NCBI GenBank assembly: GCA_021399435.1
Contig: JAJTUP010000032.1
Location: forward strand, 434,001-498,000
Length of the DNA: 64,000 bases
Direction: 5' to 3'
DNA from: Diaporthe sp. PMI_573
Taxonomy: Eukaryota; Ascomycota; Sordariomycetes; Diaporthales; Diaporthaceae
In this document: positions 21,572 through 35,657 of the stretch, one piece after another
How positions within the stretch are numbered: the first letter of the stretch is position 1
Layout of the letters: each line of letters begins with the position of its first letter
Position numbers and translations under genes: made by a program
The notes under the pieces: generated by a model
The model's database searches: none
Seen by the model: the letters and a program-made list of their open reading frames with translations, nothing else
What the model was told of the DNA's origin: nothing

Positions 21572-23731
21572 GCATTGCACACATCGGACTGAAACAAAAC
21601 ACAACTTCGGACAATATTTCTTGAGTCCTAGGAGGGGGGAAGGACTGTTGGCAGGCAGGTAACTTGACTTGGACATTAGCCACAGGATCCTGTATCTAGA
21701 TGAGAGGGCTTTGCCTCAGTAGCTCTTGCAGACTGAATGGTCTTACAAATTCACTGGAGAATTTCTAGCGAATTACTTAACCATTCAACCCTTTGAAACC
21801 AAGACTCAGAATCTCAATTGGCAGAACGACATGAATGTTTACATATGACTGTTCCTCCACATCTCCAATTTTGAGGACGCAGGAAATAGAAATGCTGCAG
21901 GACCTGACCATGTTATTTCCTTGACCGAGGGAGCCCGTGGTGGAGAACCTGGTCATGTTTTGCAGAGGGGCGCACGCTGTAACCGATCTGCCGTCCCGGG
22001 TCTGCTGCCGGATTTGGGCCACCCGGATAGGCTTCCGAAGAGTTTGTCTTTGTTTTCAAAAGGTTACGACCCCCACGTATAATACACCTGCATCAGGAGT
22101 CCCACCTATTCATAGTCGGACACCTTCCTGCCTCCGACTGGATCATCTCGGGCAAGACGTATCTGGTACTGTGCTTCCCACATGGACGGTCTCTGCTTGG
22201 CACTACCATGGGGTCGCACTTCTGCCCTGGGCTTACACGATTCATACCTACTCACTACAAATCCAATAGAGATATCTCCGGGGTCATTATACAGCTGTGA
22301 CAGGCACGTCACATCTCGCTATTTTTCGCTACTCTGCAGAACCCAAATCTTGGAATTGGCACAGCGTCCACTTGAGCATGGCTGCAGCACCTTCATCACC
22401 GTTTAATTGTCTTTTTGGACCACACACGATGCCGCCGTCAGCATGCTGTACAAAGCCACACACATATCGATACGATTGACTTGACTTGAACACCTGAATC
22501 TGGCAAATTCCACACAAACTCCGTGTCTGGGTCTACTTCTTCTTTGACTGCGTTGGAAACTTGTCCAACAGAGTTTGAGCTCCAGACAACCATGAAATAT
22601 AGTCCTTCTCGTGTACACATCTTCCCAAGTAGACTACGCCATGGATGAACAGCTTTGCCCTCGACATGGAAGACTTCACTGCCTGTTTTGTGGCGGAGTT
22701 TTATATCATCACCATGTGCGATTTTATATCGCGTGCACTTTGTCACGGCCAGCAACCGCAAGGAAATGGATGATTGGTCACCCGCCGAAGCAGAAGTCCA
22801 ACAATGACTATCTCATTGACCAGTGGTGGATTGTGACTCTGGTGAACATGACTTCCTTCCCTAATGGAGGCTCTTCCATTAGTGACATTAGGCCACAATG
22901 TGTGTAAGCATAAAGAGACTACACATTTGCATTTTACCCCAAAACACTGTCTCTTGCACGTCTATCTGGCTCGCAGCACTGCAATAGGTATGCTACCTAA
23001 GATTCACCGCTGTATCTGCTCCTCAGTGATGCTTATCAGTCATGCTTTATTTCTACTTCAACCATAGCCTCTTCATAGCACGGGGTGACATACGCCAATC
23101 ATGCGATTGACCTCATCATAGTGAATTGGTAACTAAAAGATGTCGAAGTCACTTTAACAAGTCTTTCAGTTTATAAAAGTTCCGCATGGCGTCACAGCGC
23201 CTCTCAAGTAATCTCTTAGTGCTAGTTGTGGAACGTTAACGTTAGTTACTGGTCTGTCCCTGAATAACTTCTAGCAGACGAGTGGCTGGAAATTAGGGTG
23301 TGTGAATGTGTTATTGAGTGAGTGGCTGACGGTAAAATAGTATAAAAGTGAGGAGTACCGTGCCATCAGCTGTGCGGATTTCTTATAGCGTGGCATCATC
23401 GACAGCGAACGGCAAGAAACGAAAACGGTAATTTCTACATGAGATATCTCAAAACACAGGCCACTCGGGGAAGCAAATCAAAGAATACATCACCAATTAC
23501 ATGAGATATCTCAAAATATAGGCAACGCAGTCTACAGACAGTGGAACTGAACTCCTCGGCCGCACGGCTTAGACTTCGAGCGCCGCAAAGGTAACCGAAC
23601 GACGGTGCCTGAGGTATGTCCCCCACCACAAGACACGGAAGAAGCGTCGCTATTACCAAAATGGCTAAGACGTTTCTCTTCAGAGATCCAACGGCGAGCA
23701 TAAAGATCGACGAAAGCAGCCGGCAGCGAAG
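21572..23731. other. 2.2 kb spacer without a supported gene
   Basis: No frame longer than about 110 codons and none with recognisable motifs. It includes a 26-nt direct repeat containing a palindrome near 23436-23523. Confidence 0.5.
23436..23523. repeat. 26-nt direct repeat containing the palindrome GAGATATCTC
   Basis: TACATGAGATATCTCAAAA followed by CACAGGC at 23436-23461 and by TATAGGC at 23498-23523. The two copies, 62 bp apart, differ at two positions, both C versus T. Confidence 0.8.
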
Positions 23732-23992
23732 ATGCCCGGCGAGGATCCAAATGCGCTCTGCAGGAGCTGCGGTTGGCTCCTCGCTAAAAAGGGCGCGAAG
23801 CTGTACGATAGCGTGAATTGCCCTACATGTCTGGGATCTGGATCCGTGCGGAGCAACACATCTCCCAGCGGCCTCACTCTATGCGATACCTGCCAGGGTT
23901 ATGGTACCAGGTCACGTTACCTTGGTCGCTGCACAGGCTTCAGTGTGGGTTCCGAAGGTGGTCTTATTGTCACGCAGAGACACAGGCAGTGA
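23732..23992 (+). CDS. possible small zinc-ribbon protein with DnaJ-like CxxCxGxG motifs
   Basis: An 86-codon frame from ATG to TGA contains three Cys pairs in order: CRSC, CPTCLGSG and CDTCQGYG. The latter two match the CxxCxGxG zinc-binding repeat found in DnaJ-type cochaperones. Lys/Arg-rich spacing and the ordered pairs argue for real coding, but there is no recognisable flanking domain, the leader is undefined and the C-terminal 20 residues look random. It may be an exon of a longer gene, a remnant, or chance. Confidence 0.35.
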   Translation: MPGEDPNALCRSCGWLLAKKGAKLYDSVNCPTCLGSGSVRSNTSPSGLTLCDTCQGYGTRSRYLGRCTGFSVGSEGGLIVTQRHRQ

Positions 23993-25116
23993 GACTAGCA
24001 GCATATGTTGCTGTTGGCACACATGATGAGACTGAGTTATGCATACAGTGTAGACTGTCTCATATCATATGTGGTTCCGGGACGCTTCAGTCGGAGGCGC
24101 TTACGGCTTAAGCCAACAAGGTTTCTTTTTGGAGGGAATATTGACACCAATGGTCTACAATTTATTTCGATTACACTTAGAAGTACATGTTGAATGACAG
24201 TCTTTATTCCGATTGGTAACAGTCACAAGCGGTGATAGCATACTATGTAAGGCCGAAGCCCTAGGACCCGGCGAGCACCAGATATTGTAATTACAGTAGC
24301 TCTGGCGATCGGGCTGAGAACACGGTTTCCCTCCCTTTGAGCCATATTTCACGTTTTTAATGGTTGCATGTTCGCAAACGATCTGAATCATACCAATCGT
24401 CGGTCTGAGCAAATTAGTTCCCAGGCCTAGAAACTGCTCTTGTTTTGTAGAGCATGTGCTCAAGTGTCTCCAGAGTCGCTGACGAGGGCAAGTATCACTC
24501 ACTACCTCCTAGGAACAAAACTGAACTTGAGAAATTCTTTAGACTGTTATCATAAATAATTTGAATTACATTTCTTGTTATAGTTTGCCAGACCGTAACT
24601 CCTCTGGACTGTTGTCGTTGACCTGCGTTCAATACGGTTGTATACTGAGATGCCGTAAAATACGGACTGGATTGACACCACCAATGAGCCGTATTTAGAG
24701 CGGATCGATCTCAGCACGGACGGTACGTCACGCACAGGTGCATTCGGCACATGCAGCTGCCAGCGACCCCTGTCCATGCTCGTCCGTTCATTGATCTGGG
24801 CAATCATTCTGGGGAATTGAAGCTTGACGCGACGCCATACGAATACCAGCATACCCATCCCGCCTGCAATTGAGCGACCGCGAACGTCGAGCCGACCCGG
24901 CAAACTTTCTTGCCTGCGATACAACTGCGACAACATTCATCCGCGATCTGGACTTCGAGGGGCATGGGATGAAATAAGGCATGGCGAATGCAGTCAAGTG
25001 CAGAGGAGCTGACAGAGGTTGGGAAGCACCGAGAGCTGCGCCGAGAGTTGCGACCGCCGCCAGCGACAGCGACCGCAGCTAGTTGAGACGAGGTCTGAGC
25101 CTGTGTCGGAGTCAAG
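23993..25116. other. 1.1 kb spacer upstream of CSF1
   Basis: No supported gene. The right end is the CSF1 promoter and leader. Confidence 0.5.
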
Positions 25117-28100
25117 ATGCCTAGGAGTCCTCTCTCGGAGAGTCCCTACGAGCACTCCCCTTTCAGCGGGTATGCGCACCCTCGCTCCATTGCTACCTGG
25201 CGGCTCCTTTCTTGTGGAATCAGGCACTGACATCGTCCTATTGCCTTAGCATCTTCCTCGCCTGGTGCCTGACCGCGGTCGTGCTCTCCGTCTTCTTCCT
25301 CGGATACTTCAACAGAGCGGTAGCCTCGGTCGTCTCCCTGCTGCTCCGATCGTACCTTTGGAATGTCTACGGCATATACATCGACATCGAGGCCCTCCAG
25401 ATCTCCCTGCTAGCCGGCCGTATATTTGTCAAGGGGCTCCGGTACCATGGGAACAACGAGACCATCTTCATACACGATGCATACATCACGTGGTCGTACT
25501 GGCAATGGAGAGTCCGAGATGCGGACATCGAAAGAGCGAGGGTGGGCATCCAAGATCGTTCCCAGGGCAAGAATGACAAGAACGCGAGGCTGCCATGCCG
25601 GGTAAATGTCGTCATGTCCGGGCTCGAGTGGTTCATTTACAACCGCAGCGCCGCGTACGACACCATATTGGCCGGCTTGGTTGATGATGAAGCTTCCACG
25701 ACTCCTGTACCGAAGGAGGACGAGCATTCCAAGCTTAGGAGGCGCGCTGACAGGGCATCAAACGTGCCTCCGCGGGATTCCTCGCCGCGTAAGTCTACCT
25801 CAAATCGCGTGGAGTCGGGGGAGAGTAGCATGAATGGCTACGGGAAGCCCAAGGCAACCTTCCAGTCCTCTGGGTCAGACGAAGACAATGCCGCCTTCCC
25901 GGACAAGTCGGACTCTAAAGATGAGCTGCCGCTATTGCTTCAGTTCTACCCAATCAATCTGCAATGCAACAAGGCTGCTGTGGTCATGGGCAACGAGAAC
26001 ACGCAGGCCATCATGATTGTCAACGCCAAGGGGTTCTCGGGTGAGGTCAATGCAAGTGCGACAGAAACGCCTGACCCATACCGCCAGATCTACAAGATCA
26101 AACTCGATTGCCCTGTGATTGAGATGAGGGAAAATCTAGATTACAGAGAGGATCAAGCCGACAAGGCAGTCCGAGAGAAACAAGTCGCAAAGGATTCTGC
26201 TCCTTTGCCCAAGCGTTCATTCTTCCGCCGCTACAGACGTAAAGCCCTGTCTCAGCTGCGGGATCTGATTCCTTTTTGGAGATCATCTGTCGAATCATTC
26301 TCCCCGGGAGAGCGCAGCCCTCTTGCCACGGGCGACAGACAAACACCTGGGTCCAACCACTGGCAAGGTCTCTCGAGATACCTGGACGACCTCGAGCGAA
26401 ATGAGCAATTGCGATGGGCCGGTGTGGAATATGCTGCTGTAAATACGATCATGGACACGCCGGAAGCAACCATCACTATCTTCTGGGACACGCCGACCCT
26501 AGTTGCGCCTCGGCGGCCCGGCACCGTTGAGAAGGCGACACGATCTGAGGACGGTGGAAACATCAATGGCGATGATCCACCTGCCTGGGGCATCAACTTG
26601 TCGATCAAAGGCGGTTTCGTTAATTACGGTCCATGGGCGGATCGTCATCGGGCGGAACTGCAACGCGTGTTTTTCCCGGGACTTTGCAAAGACTCCCAAC
26701 CAGCTGAGAAGCTCCCGATAGGAGCCAGCAGGATCCCCACCCAGTTCAAGTTGTATGTCGAACTCGATGACGACGTGACCCTGCGAGTACCCATCCGGGA
26801 AGAGTCGAAGAATTGGAGGTTCAGAGGCCAGGAACCTCCCATAAGAACCGACAAGGACCGCGACAAACGCAGCACGAGAAATCGGCTCAAGCAGAATGAC
26901 CAAGGTGCCACAGGTGCCTTCGAGCGTCAATATGGGTGGCTTGATGTTAAGATCGCAGCTAATGCCACAATATCCTACTCGATGGACATGGTCGCGCATT
27001 CACATGGGTTCTCCAGCTCCCTTGACCTTGACTTCCCAAGGACTGAGATTACAAGCAGCATCAATCACGAACTGCTTTGGCGATCCGGCAAGCAGCGCAT
27101 TTCCTGTGACCTCTCCACGCCTCTGAAATGGAATACGCTTCGCCAATGGCGGTTTGATATCTCCACCGACGCCCTGGAACTGTTCATCCTCAGGGACCAC
27201 ATCTTCCTCTTGACCGATCTTATTAATGACTGGTCAAGCGGACCGCCTGCTGAATACCTTGTCTTCACGCCTTTCAAGTACTTCATCGACCTCCACTTTT
27301 CGAATCTTAAGCTCTACCTCAACGTGAATGACGGCAACATCATCAATAAGCCGACAGACCCTGAAGACAATGCATACATCATTGTCACGAGCCCTCTTCT
27401 CGAGTCGAGTACGTGCATCTCGCTGGACAAATTCCGGCCGCCTAGAAGCATGATTCCATTCGATGTTCGCGCCGACGAGGCGTTCATCAGCTTGCACGTT
27501 CCGCCATGGAATACGCAAGCAAGCTTTGTCAAGTCTATGGACCTTGGTCATCTGGAAAATCTGGTTGTTGATGGTCAGTACCATTACAATGCTGGAACTT
27601 CCCCAGCATTGACAGACACCCTCGTTGTCAATGTGAACGGACAGTCTCCTGTTGTACACCTCTATGGGTTTGTCATCAGGTATGTCATGAAACTGAAGGA
27701 CAACTACTTCGGCGATGACGTGCACTTCAAGACCTTGGAGGAATATCAAGAGATCCTCGATGCGAAAGAGAAAAACCCCGACGCAGAGCTCGCAGCGAAG
27801 CCGCCGTTCAAGAAGTCCAACGACATGGATGTGATTTTGGGTGTCAGGCTCGATGACCCCAAGATATTTTTGCCTGCCAATTTGTACTCCTCGGAAAACA
27901 ATGTGCAGATTGACGGCCCGCATATCTCTGCAGACCTGCGATTCACGAATTATTACATGGATTTGGACTTGGTTATCAGCCCTCTCCATTTATCTTTGGG
28001 ACACGGTGAAAGTGGCTTGGGGACCCCTCTCAGCGCGACGACTACCACTCAGCTTTTCATCGATGGCATCAATGTCTACGGACACCGTGTATTTGGATTA

Positions 28101-31100
28101 CCGCCAACAGAGCCGACCTATCTCTGCAATTGGGACCTAGGCATTGGCGCTGTGACTGGAGAGTGTACCCCTGATTTCCTCACTGCCCTTATGGGAGGGG
28201 GCAAAGCCTTCGGCCTCAGCTTTGACGATGACGAGAACGCGTTGGTCCCCAGCTCTTCCGTCATCATGTACGACGTAACGTTCTTGCGCGTTGCGGTGCT
28301 ATCTGTCCGATTGTGGCTTCACGTTGAGGAAGCTGCCTTCCTCTTCTCGACCGGTTCGATTGATGTCAACTTTAATGACTGGGCGAGGTCACACTACTCA
28401 AAGCGAGCAAATATCAAGATACCTGACGTACAGCTGTCTTGTGTCAATGCCGAGTCTGCATCCAGGCAAAGAACGAGGTCTTATGATACAGTCGAGACAA
28501 ACCTCTTAGTTCGAACGAGCGTCCACTTGGCGACCATAGCGCGGAAGTCCGACTTCTCCAATGAGCGCAGGCTTCAGCAAGAGCTGGTTAGACGTGAAGA
28601 TCAAAGGAGCCTGCGAACACCTTTCCTTCTCCTGCCGGGTCTTCTCGGCGCCGTCACCCCAGAGCCAATCGACCCTGTAGCCCAGCCCGTGCCACCGGTA
28701 CCGCAGCCCACAGCCGAGGAGGATGTGCCATACGACTCACAGTCCCTGATGTCAAGCGGCACATCGCAACACTTAGGAGGGCTCAAGCACAAATCGTCCT
28801 TCCTGAGTATATCAAGTTCGAGTCAAAGTAGCATCAAACGACCCTTGAGTTCCCGGCAATCGTCACGCCACTCGAGGTTCCCGGAGGGGCTCAGACCCTT
28901 GACAGCAATTGGGCAACAAAGTCTACACCGCAGAGATCCTTCAGCATCTACCGGTCGTCACTCGGCATTTTACAGTGCATACGCAGAAGTGTCAGACAGA
29001 AGGGACCAGGTGCACAACACGGTGGCGTTCTCCAGTCAATACTTTGCACCGTATTTCCCTCTCGAGACAGTACAGCCAGACATCCCAGAGACTCTGGAGC
29101 CCAGCATCGAAACAGACGAGGAAGCCTCCGCAGGCTCAGCCACAGCTTTCGACCTAGAGGATGTTGACCCAAATAATATGAGAGAGGATAGCACATACTC
29201 GAGTGTGATGATAGAACTACCCGCAGGACTGACGGCTTTCCTGAACCCGATCGCTGTCAAGAACATCTCATCGCTTATATCTGCGCTCCAGCCTTCAGAT
29301 CCGGAGGACATACTCGACGCCCTGCAAGTCGATGCAATGGGTGATATTTTCTCCAAACAAAGCAAGAAGAAGATGCGTGGGAAAGTCAGCGATCTGATGC
29401 TGAGAATACCTAAGGCAGATATCAGATTCCTCAACGCGTCTGAGCTGGACTCCTCGGAACCGCCTCAAGAGGAGCAGGACCAATATGATGCCCATGTGAG
29501 CGACCTAGTGCTCACGACACGAACTCAGAGCTCATGGGATGATCCTTTCGATATGACCACCGTCCAGGAAAAGAGCTCGTTCCACGTCAGACTCGGTGTC
29601 CTTGAGCTGTCAGCGGCTGAGCGTCTCGCATTGCACCTTGACACGCATGCTGCAGTCAAGGCACAAATCGAGAATGTCATGATCTCTATGGGTACCAAAG
29701 ACATGACCTATCTCGATGGAGAAGTTGGGAGCATAACGAGCAGCATCTCGTCAGAAAAGATCGAGTATCTCGCATCCCTAATTCATCGAACAACTGCACT
29801 GGCTACTGAATTGGAGAAAGTGTTCACGCCAACACTCGCTCGCGAGAGCAGGCTTATCAGGTATCTGACCTACAAGCTAGCAATTGAGGGGCATGATTCT
29901 ATTGATCCGGTATTCTTGGTCCGGCCATCCGCTGTTCTGCGATCTGCTAAGCAACACCTGCGGACCTACGACTCGTGGAAACTCATCGCCCGGCTGAGAC
30001 AGATGTGGACCACGCTGAATTCAAGCAGCAAGGAGCGCCTGAAGATGGATTGCATAGGGTCTGAATTTGAGTTCCCTGCTGATGCTCGGCAACAAGTCGT
30101 GCATGCCTTTGAACGTTGGCGGAGTTGGGATCTTAGCAATATCAACCATTCGGAGCTCATACAGAACGTCTTCGGTAAGGATGACAGCGCAAAGCTAGCA
30201 TCGGCTAGCCGGGATATGCCATTTCTTGCTGTCATGCGCCTTCGCGACACGCAATTCGTACTCGATCCTGGTCCAAAGCAGAATGAGATCGTCCTCACGG
30301 ATGTCACTGCCAGATTCCAAGACAGGAACGTTTCGGGCTTGGATGCCAGTCCAGGATCCGGCGATGGAGCTGCCTCCCTCACAATGCTGAATATCTACTG
30401 TGGCGAAGCCGCGATAAGACTGAACTGGGATCTGTGCGAGCTCGCAGAGGACGTTCTGAGACTTTTCACCAGATTGCAGAGCCAAAAGGAAGTTCGAGCC
30501 GACGACAGCGCTGAACCTCCTGCGAAGTCGCCTGGAAAGCCTCTTCATGTCGTCATGTCCATCGGCCGCGGCGAGATGGCATTTGATGCTATCAACCTCA
30601 ATTCTGTATCCCTTGCTGACGGCATGAAGGGGTCACTGCTCGTCCGGCATGATTCGAAAGATGTCACCGACACAGACTTTGTCCTCAGCTGTGAAGCCTT
30701 CACATCGCGTCTGCGCAGCCACACTCAAGTCATCGGTGTCTTCCAGCTGCTTGATCCGGCTGTGATCGCCTCGCATACGTTACAGGCTACGGAGACTACT
30801 GACTCTCACGTCATCAAGGCCTCGGCCAGCAGCAAAAAGCTTTCATTCGCGGTCGAGCAAGACCCAATCGGTCTGCTGGAATTCCTTGATCTCTTGATCA
30901 AGGATGAAGCTGCGCAACTCTACCGGTTGAAAGGCCATTTGCCATCGTCGTCGTCACCGAAGCCCCAGCAACTGTCACCCAAGATCAAGGACAGGCTGTC
31001 TTCGTTCAGAGTAAACCTTGCCATGTTCCTGGACGAGTACTACATCAGCGTTCCTCTGCTGCAATCTTTGACGTATCGTATATCAGGCGTCGTCGCTCGT

Positions 31101-34100
31101 GCTGCAATGGCCGCCAACTTTGGCAAAGAAATTATCTTTGATTTTGATGTCAAGGAGAATTCTCACGAGATTCAAGTCAGAGTCAACAACAAGCCGCGGT
31201 CGTTGTCACTTCTTCAAATACCTCCAACAAACGGAAGGGTAAAGGCTGTAATGGACGAGAGTGAGACCATCATCACCACATTCGCGTCCATTGAGCTCAT
31301 CCAGCTGGACGCTTCTGCGGTCTACAGCTTGCTCGGCGCCTTGAATCGGCCTGAAATATCAAGCTCGGTTGATGACATCCAAGAACAGGTGCAGCTGATC
31401 CAAGGACATATTCGTGAGACCTTCAACACGGGCCAGCGATCACCTTCTCCGCCGCGGGATAATGTGCCGGCAGACGAGCCAAAGAAACCTTTGGTGTATG
31501 GCGCCCATTTTACCTGTGAGGGTCTCGAGATCTTTGGAAACTCACCTTTGAAATCGGACACGGAGCCATTGGCCCACATCCTGTTCCACCTGGGTGGCGT
31601 GCATTTGCGGGTTGAAAATCGTCCGGAGGCTCATAGACCGATTCTGGACTTCCCAGAGGTACATGTCAACCTACGGCAGATAGAAATGGAGATAGCTAGG
31701 GGTACAGAGGACGACGTTCGGACTTGCGGCCGTTTGGCTTTTGGAGCGTTGATCACGGCGACCTCGACGGCAGCAGACGACGGGTCTGAGCAGAGACATT
31801 TCAACGTTGCTACCGATGGCTTCGATGTGATTCTCTCACCAGAGACCATCTCCACGGCTGTCGATGTCCTCGGGTACATGGGTGACAAGATCAAGGACCT
31901 TGACACATCCCGCGAGCTCGAACTGCTGCGCAAGCTGAGGCAGACCAAACCCAAGATCACCATCAACGACGAGCAAGGGCAAGATGAGACAGACTTCCTC
32001 GACTCCTTCCTCTCCACCATCAGGTACAACTTCGAGATTCGGAATATGCAGATCTGCTGGCTGGTCCTGTCCGGTAGTGAGGAACCCGTGGAAGGCAAGG
32101 AGGACCTGGTGTTCACGTGGGACAAGATCGAGCTGGGCACCCGCACGAGGAATTCTGCCAGACTTACGATCGAGAACTTTCAGCTGCAGACGGTTCCAAT
32201 CGGCCAGGACAAGAGACTGCGGTCTGCCAACTCGGCTCTGATGCCCGAGGTGGTTTTCAATGTGGCTTATGTATCCACATCGAATGCTCGCCGTATGGCT
32301 TTTCAGGCTGTTGGGAAGTCTCTTGACCTGCGTCTCACCTCTGGCTTTGTCATCCCCGTGTCTAACGTGGCTGACTCTATCAACCTATCCGTCAAAAATG
32401 TGCGAAAAGCCTCGGAGCACTGGAACCCAACCCGGAGACCCAGTCAGACAGCGGCATCAGCAGAGAAGCCAGCGGAGCCAAGGAAAGCTCTGTTCGGAAA
32501 CAAGAGGATGGACTCGTTCCTTGTGGACGCGGACTTTGCTGGAGCTGTCGTCTACTTGGCTGCGAAGAAGGAAGTCGACGACAGCTTCCGCTCATCGAGG
32601 GCGACGCGTGCTGGCCTTGCAGGGAAGTATGGGCAATTCACTGCCGATGACACTGGCAGCAGCACAGTGATGAAGTCCCCAGGCGTTGCATTCAAGGTTG
32701 AGTACAGGGACCCAGGTAACGAGGATCCCTCTCTGTACGGCGAGATCAAGATCGACGCCTCGAGCAACACACTGTACCCGTCGTTCGTCCCTCTGGTGCT
32801 AGACATGACCTCGAGCATTAAAGAGGTCCTCGCGAACGAGCCAGGCAAGGTGGTGGAGCCGCAGCAAGCTCTTGCTAAGACAAAGGCTGCCCAGGAGGAC
32901 TACCTACTTGATCCGAGCGCCGTCATCGGCCGGCTGAAGGTGAATCTGGGTCTGCGTATCTGCCGGCAGGAGTTCACGCTGAGCTGTCAACCCATCGCAC
33001 GCGTGGCGGCGACGGCTGCGTTCGACGACATGTACTTCACCGTCAATACTGTCGCCTCTGCTGACCAAGGAAACTTCTTCGCCATGTCGGGGGCGATAAC
33101 CAATCTCCACGCCTCTGTCCGCCACGTGTACTCCCGGGAAGAAACCGGCCAATTTAACGTGGACTCGATAGTCTTGTCTCTGATGAACAGCAAGCACGTC
33201 AGCGGCACCAGTGGTGTGTCAGCCATCCTCAAGTTCAGTCCTATGGAGGTTTCTATCAACGCGAAGCAGCTTCAGGACTTCCTGCTTTTTAGGGAGATCT
33301 GGATACCCCGCGATGTCCGCCAGACTTCGACTAATCCGATGGCTAAGCTTCAGACGGAGACGTCCCAAGGGCCGCAAGGGCATCTGGTGCAGCGATACCA
33401 GCAGGTGGCCGCAACTGCAGCTTTCCCCTGGACTGCTACCATATCTATGTCGGCTCTCGTGATCAATGTCGATCTCGGCCAGGCAATCGGGAAATCGAAG
33501 TTTGCCATCAACGAGTTCTGGATTTCATCCAAGAAATCCTCAGACTGGGAGCAAAACCTTTGCCTAGGTTTTGAAAGAATCGGAGTTGACAGCCAGGGCC
33601 GCATGAGCGGTTTCGTGTCAATGCGGGATTTCAAACTGCGGACCGCAATCCAATGGCCGCAGAGGGAGCGAGCCCTCAATGAGACGCCCATGATCCAAGC
33701 TTCAATCACGTTCAGTCAGTTCAGGATCAAGGCCGCATTTGACTACCAGGCCTTCCTCGTCGCCGATATCACATCAATGAAGTTCCTCATGTACAATGTC
33801 AGAAGAGCACAAGAGGGCACCGGTGACCGGCTCGTGGCCACCTTCGACGGCGAGGCGGTACAGATTTTCGGAACCACGACGTCTGCCGCGCAAGGAGTCG
33901 CTCTGTACCAGGCGTTTACAAAACTCGTGGCAGAGCGCAAAGCCAGCTTCCAGACATCACTAAAGGAAATTGAGAAGTTCATGAAGAGGGGCTCAATAGC
34001 TTCGAGCATCGCGACAGTCCAGCGGCCGTCCATCTCGAAGGCCCAAGGCGATGACGTCCTCTCGAAAGCACCCATCTCGCTCGACACCGCCGTCGTGGTG

Positions 34101-34928
34101 ACGCTCAAGGCGCTCAACCTCGGCATCTTCCCCACCACCTTCTCCGACCACCAGGTCTTCAAGATGGAGGCTCTCAACGCGCAGGCCCGCTTCGCCGCGT
34201 CGATCGACGACCGGCGCGTGCACAGCATCCTGGGGCTGACGCTCGGCCAGCTGCGGATCGGGCTGGCGGGGGTGCGGACGATGGAGGCGCCCAAGGCTCT
34301 GAGCGAGCTGACGGTCGAGGAGGTGACGGAGTCGGCGACGGGGTCGCGGGGCGGGACGATCCTCAAGGTGCCCAAGGTCGAGGCGGTGATGAAGACGTGG
34401 CAGAGCCCGCAGTCTCGGCAGATCGACTACATCTTCAAGAGCGCGTTCGAGGGGAAAGTCGAGGTCGGGTGGAACTACAGTCGCATCTCGTACATCCGCG
34501 GCATGTGGGCCAACCACACAAAGACCCTCGCGCAGGCGTACGGCAGGGAGGTCGTACTCCCGTCCGCCATCAAGGTCACGGGCGTGCTCCCCGAGCCGCA
34601 GAAGCAGCCGCCGCCGCCGCAGGAAGAGAAGGAGGGGGCGCAGAAGAAGGACGGCGGCGGCGAGGGGGACGCGGGCAAGACGCAGCAGGGCAAGATCACG
34701 GCCGAGGTGGACCTCCCGCAGTCCAAGTACGAGTACAACCCGCTCCAGCCGCCCGTCATCGAGACGCCGCAGCTGCGCGACATGGGCGAGGCGACGCCGC
34801 CGCTCGAGTGGATCGGCCTGCACCGCGACCGCCTCCCCAACCTGACGCACCAGATTGTTATCGTGAGCCTGTTGGAGCTTGCTGGGGAGGTAGAGGATGC
34901 CTATAGTAGGATCTTGGGGAGTTCGTGA
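25117..34928 (+). CDS. CSF1: Csf1, bridge-like lipid transfer protein (BLTP1 family)
   Basis: Exon 1 is 25117-25169 (MPRSPLSESPYEHSPFSG) and joins in phase 2 across an 80-nt intron to one exon of 9,679 nt (25250-34928), giving about 3,243 residues, the expected size for Csf1/Tweek/BLTP1. A single hydrophobic anchor (IFLAWCLTAVVLSVFFLGYF) near residues 19-40 is followed by the diagnostic start of the lipid groove: YIDIEALQISLLAGRIFVKG, then HDAYITWSYWQW. The rest is long, beta-rich and of the repeating-beta-groove type, with a proline- and acid-rich insertion near residue 3,130. Yeast and animal relatives sit at ER contact sites and conduct phospholipids between membranes; loss in yeast causes cold-sensitive growth. 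The identification is firm. The start ATG is my choice because it gives an in-phase splice. Confidence 0.93.
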
Positions 34929-35657
34929 TCGTTGTGGGACACGCTCACTGAGGGGTGTGCATGTGGAAGTCAGTGAACTGAACGTGCGTGCGCAAAAGTG
35001 GAACGCGCTGGGGGTATTTGTTATTTTTTATTTTTTTGGGGAGTTTGGGAGGAGGGATTTTCAAACCTTGATTGAGCATAGCATGCGATGCGCACATAGC
35101 ATGGGGAAAGTGGTGTTTAGCAATCTATAGCCATTTTTAATCTTATTAATGTGAGCCTGTGGCATTATGCATTAGCACTGCACTTTGAATTGTTTGATCC
35201 TCGGTTCTCATTGTTGCCGTCTCTGTGAAAACTTTCTACCGTGGAGTTCTGTTCGGGTCCTTCGGGACCATAGAGTACTCCCCAAGCTCAGAGAAGATAT
35301 GTCATGTACTGAGTTTGGCGATATTATCCAGTGGAGTATTTCACAACATGGCTTGGAATTTTTTATATGTATTTACTTTATACCCTACAACCTCTTCCTT
35401 CTGACTCACTTCGATACAGCAAACATTTGCCCTGAGACTCTGACCTATCCCATAGCTCGGAGTCGACCTCTTTTCAGACTTACCCGTATCTCTCAAGAAT
35501 GTCTACCCCGTGTTAGTACTGTCGGTATTGTAGCAATGTGGAGGTCAAAGGAACGTTTACAGAGACACGGACGTCTTTTAAGAATACATGAATAGACAAG
35601 TGTAATCCTTAACTATATTCACTGCCTCTCTTAAGAACCTAGACTAGTAAGAGGAAG
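34929..35657. other. intergenic spacer between convergent genes
   Basis: 3' flanks of CSF1 and of the first GH43 gene. No gene or element was recognised. Confidence 0.5.

Noticed and set aside
21572..25116. Possible degraded transposon (RIP island) in the long gene-poor stretch
   Set aside because: Base composition by eye is not strongly AT-rich, and no transposase, reverse transcriptase or long terminal repeat remnants were recognised.
33993..34850. Minus-strand 285-codon frame opposite the 3' part of CSF1
   Set aside because: Arg/Leu-rich antisense shadow of GC-rich coding sequence, without motifs; the plus frame belongs to the continuous CSF1 exon.
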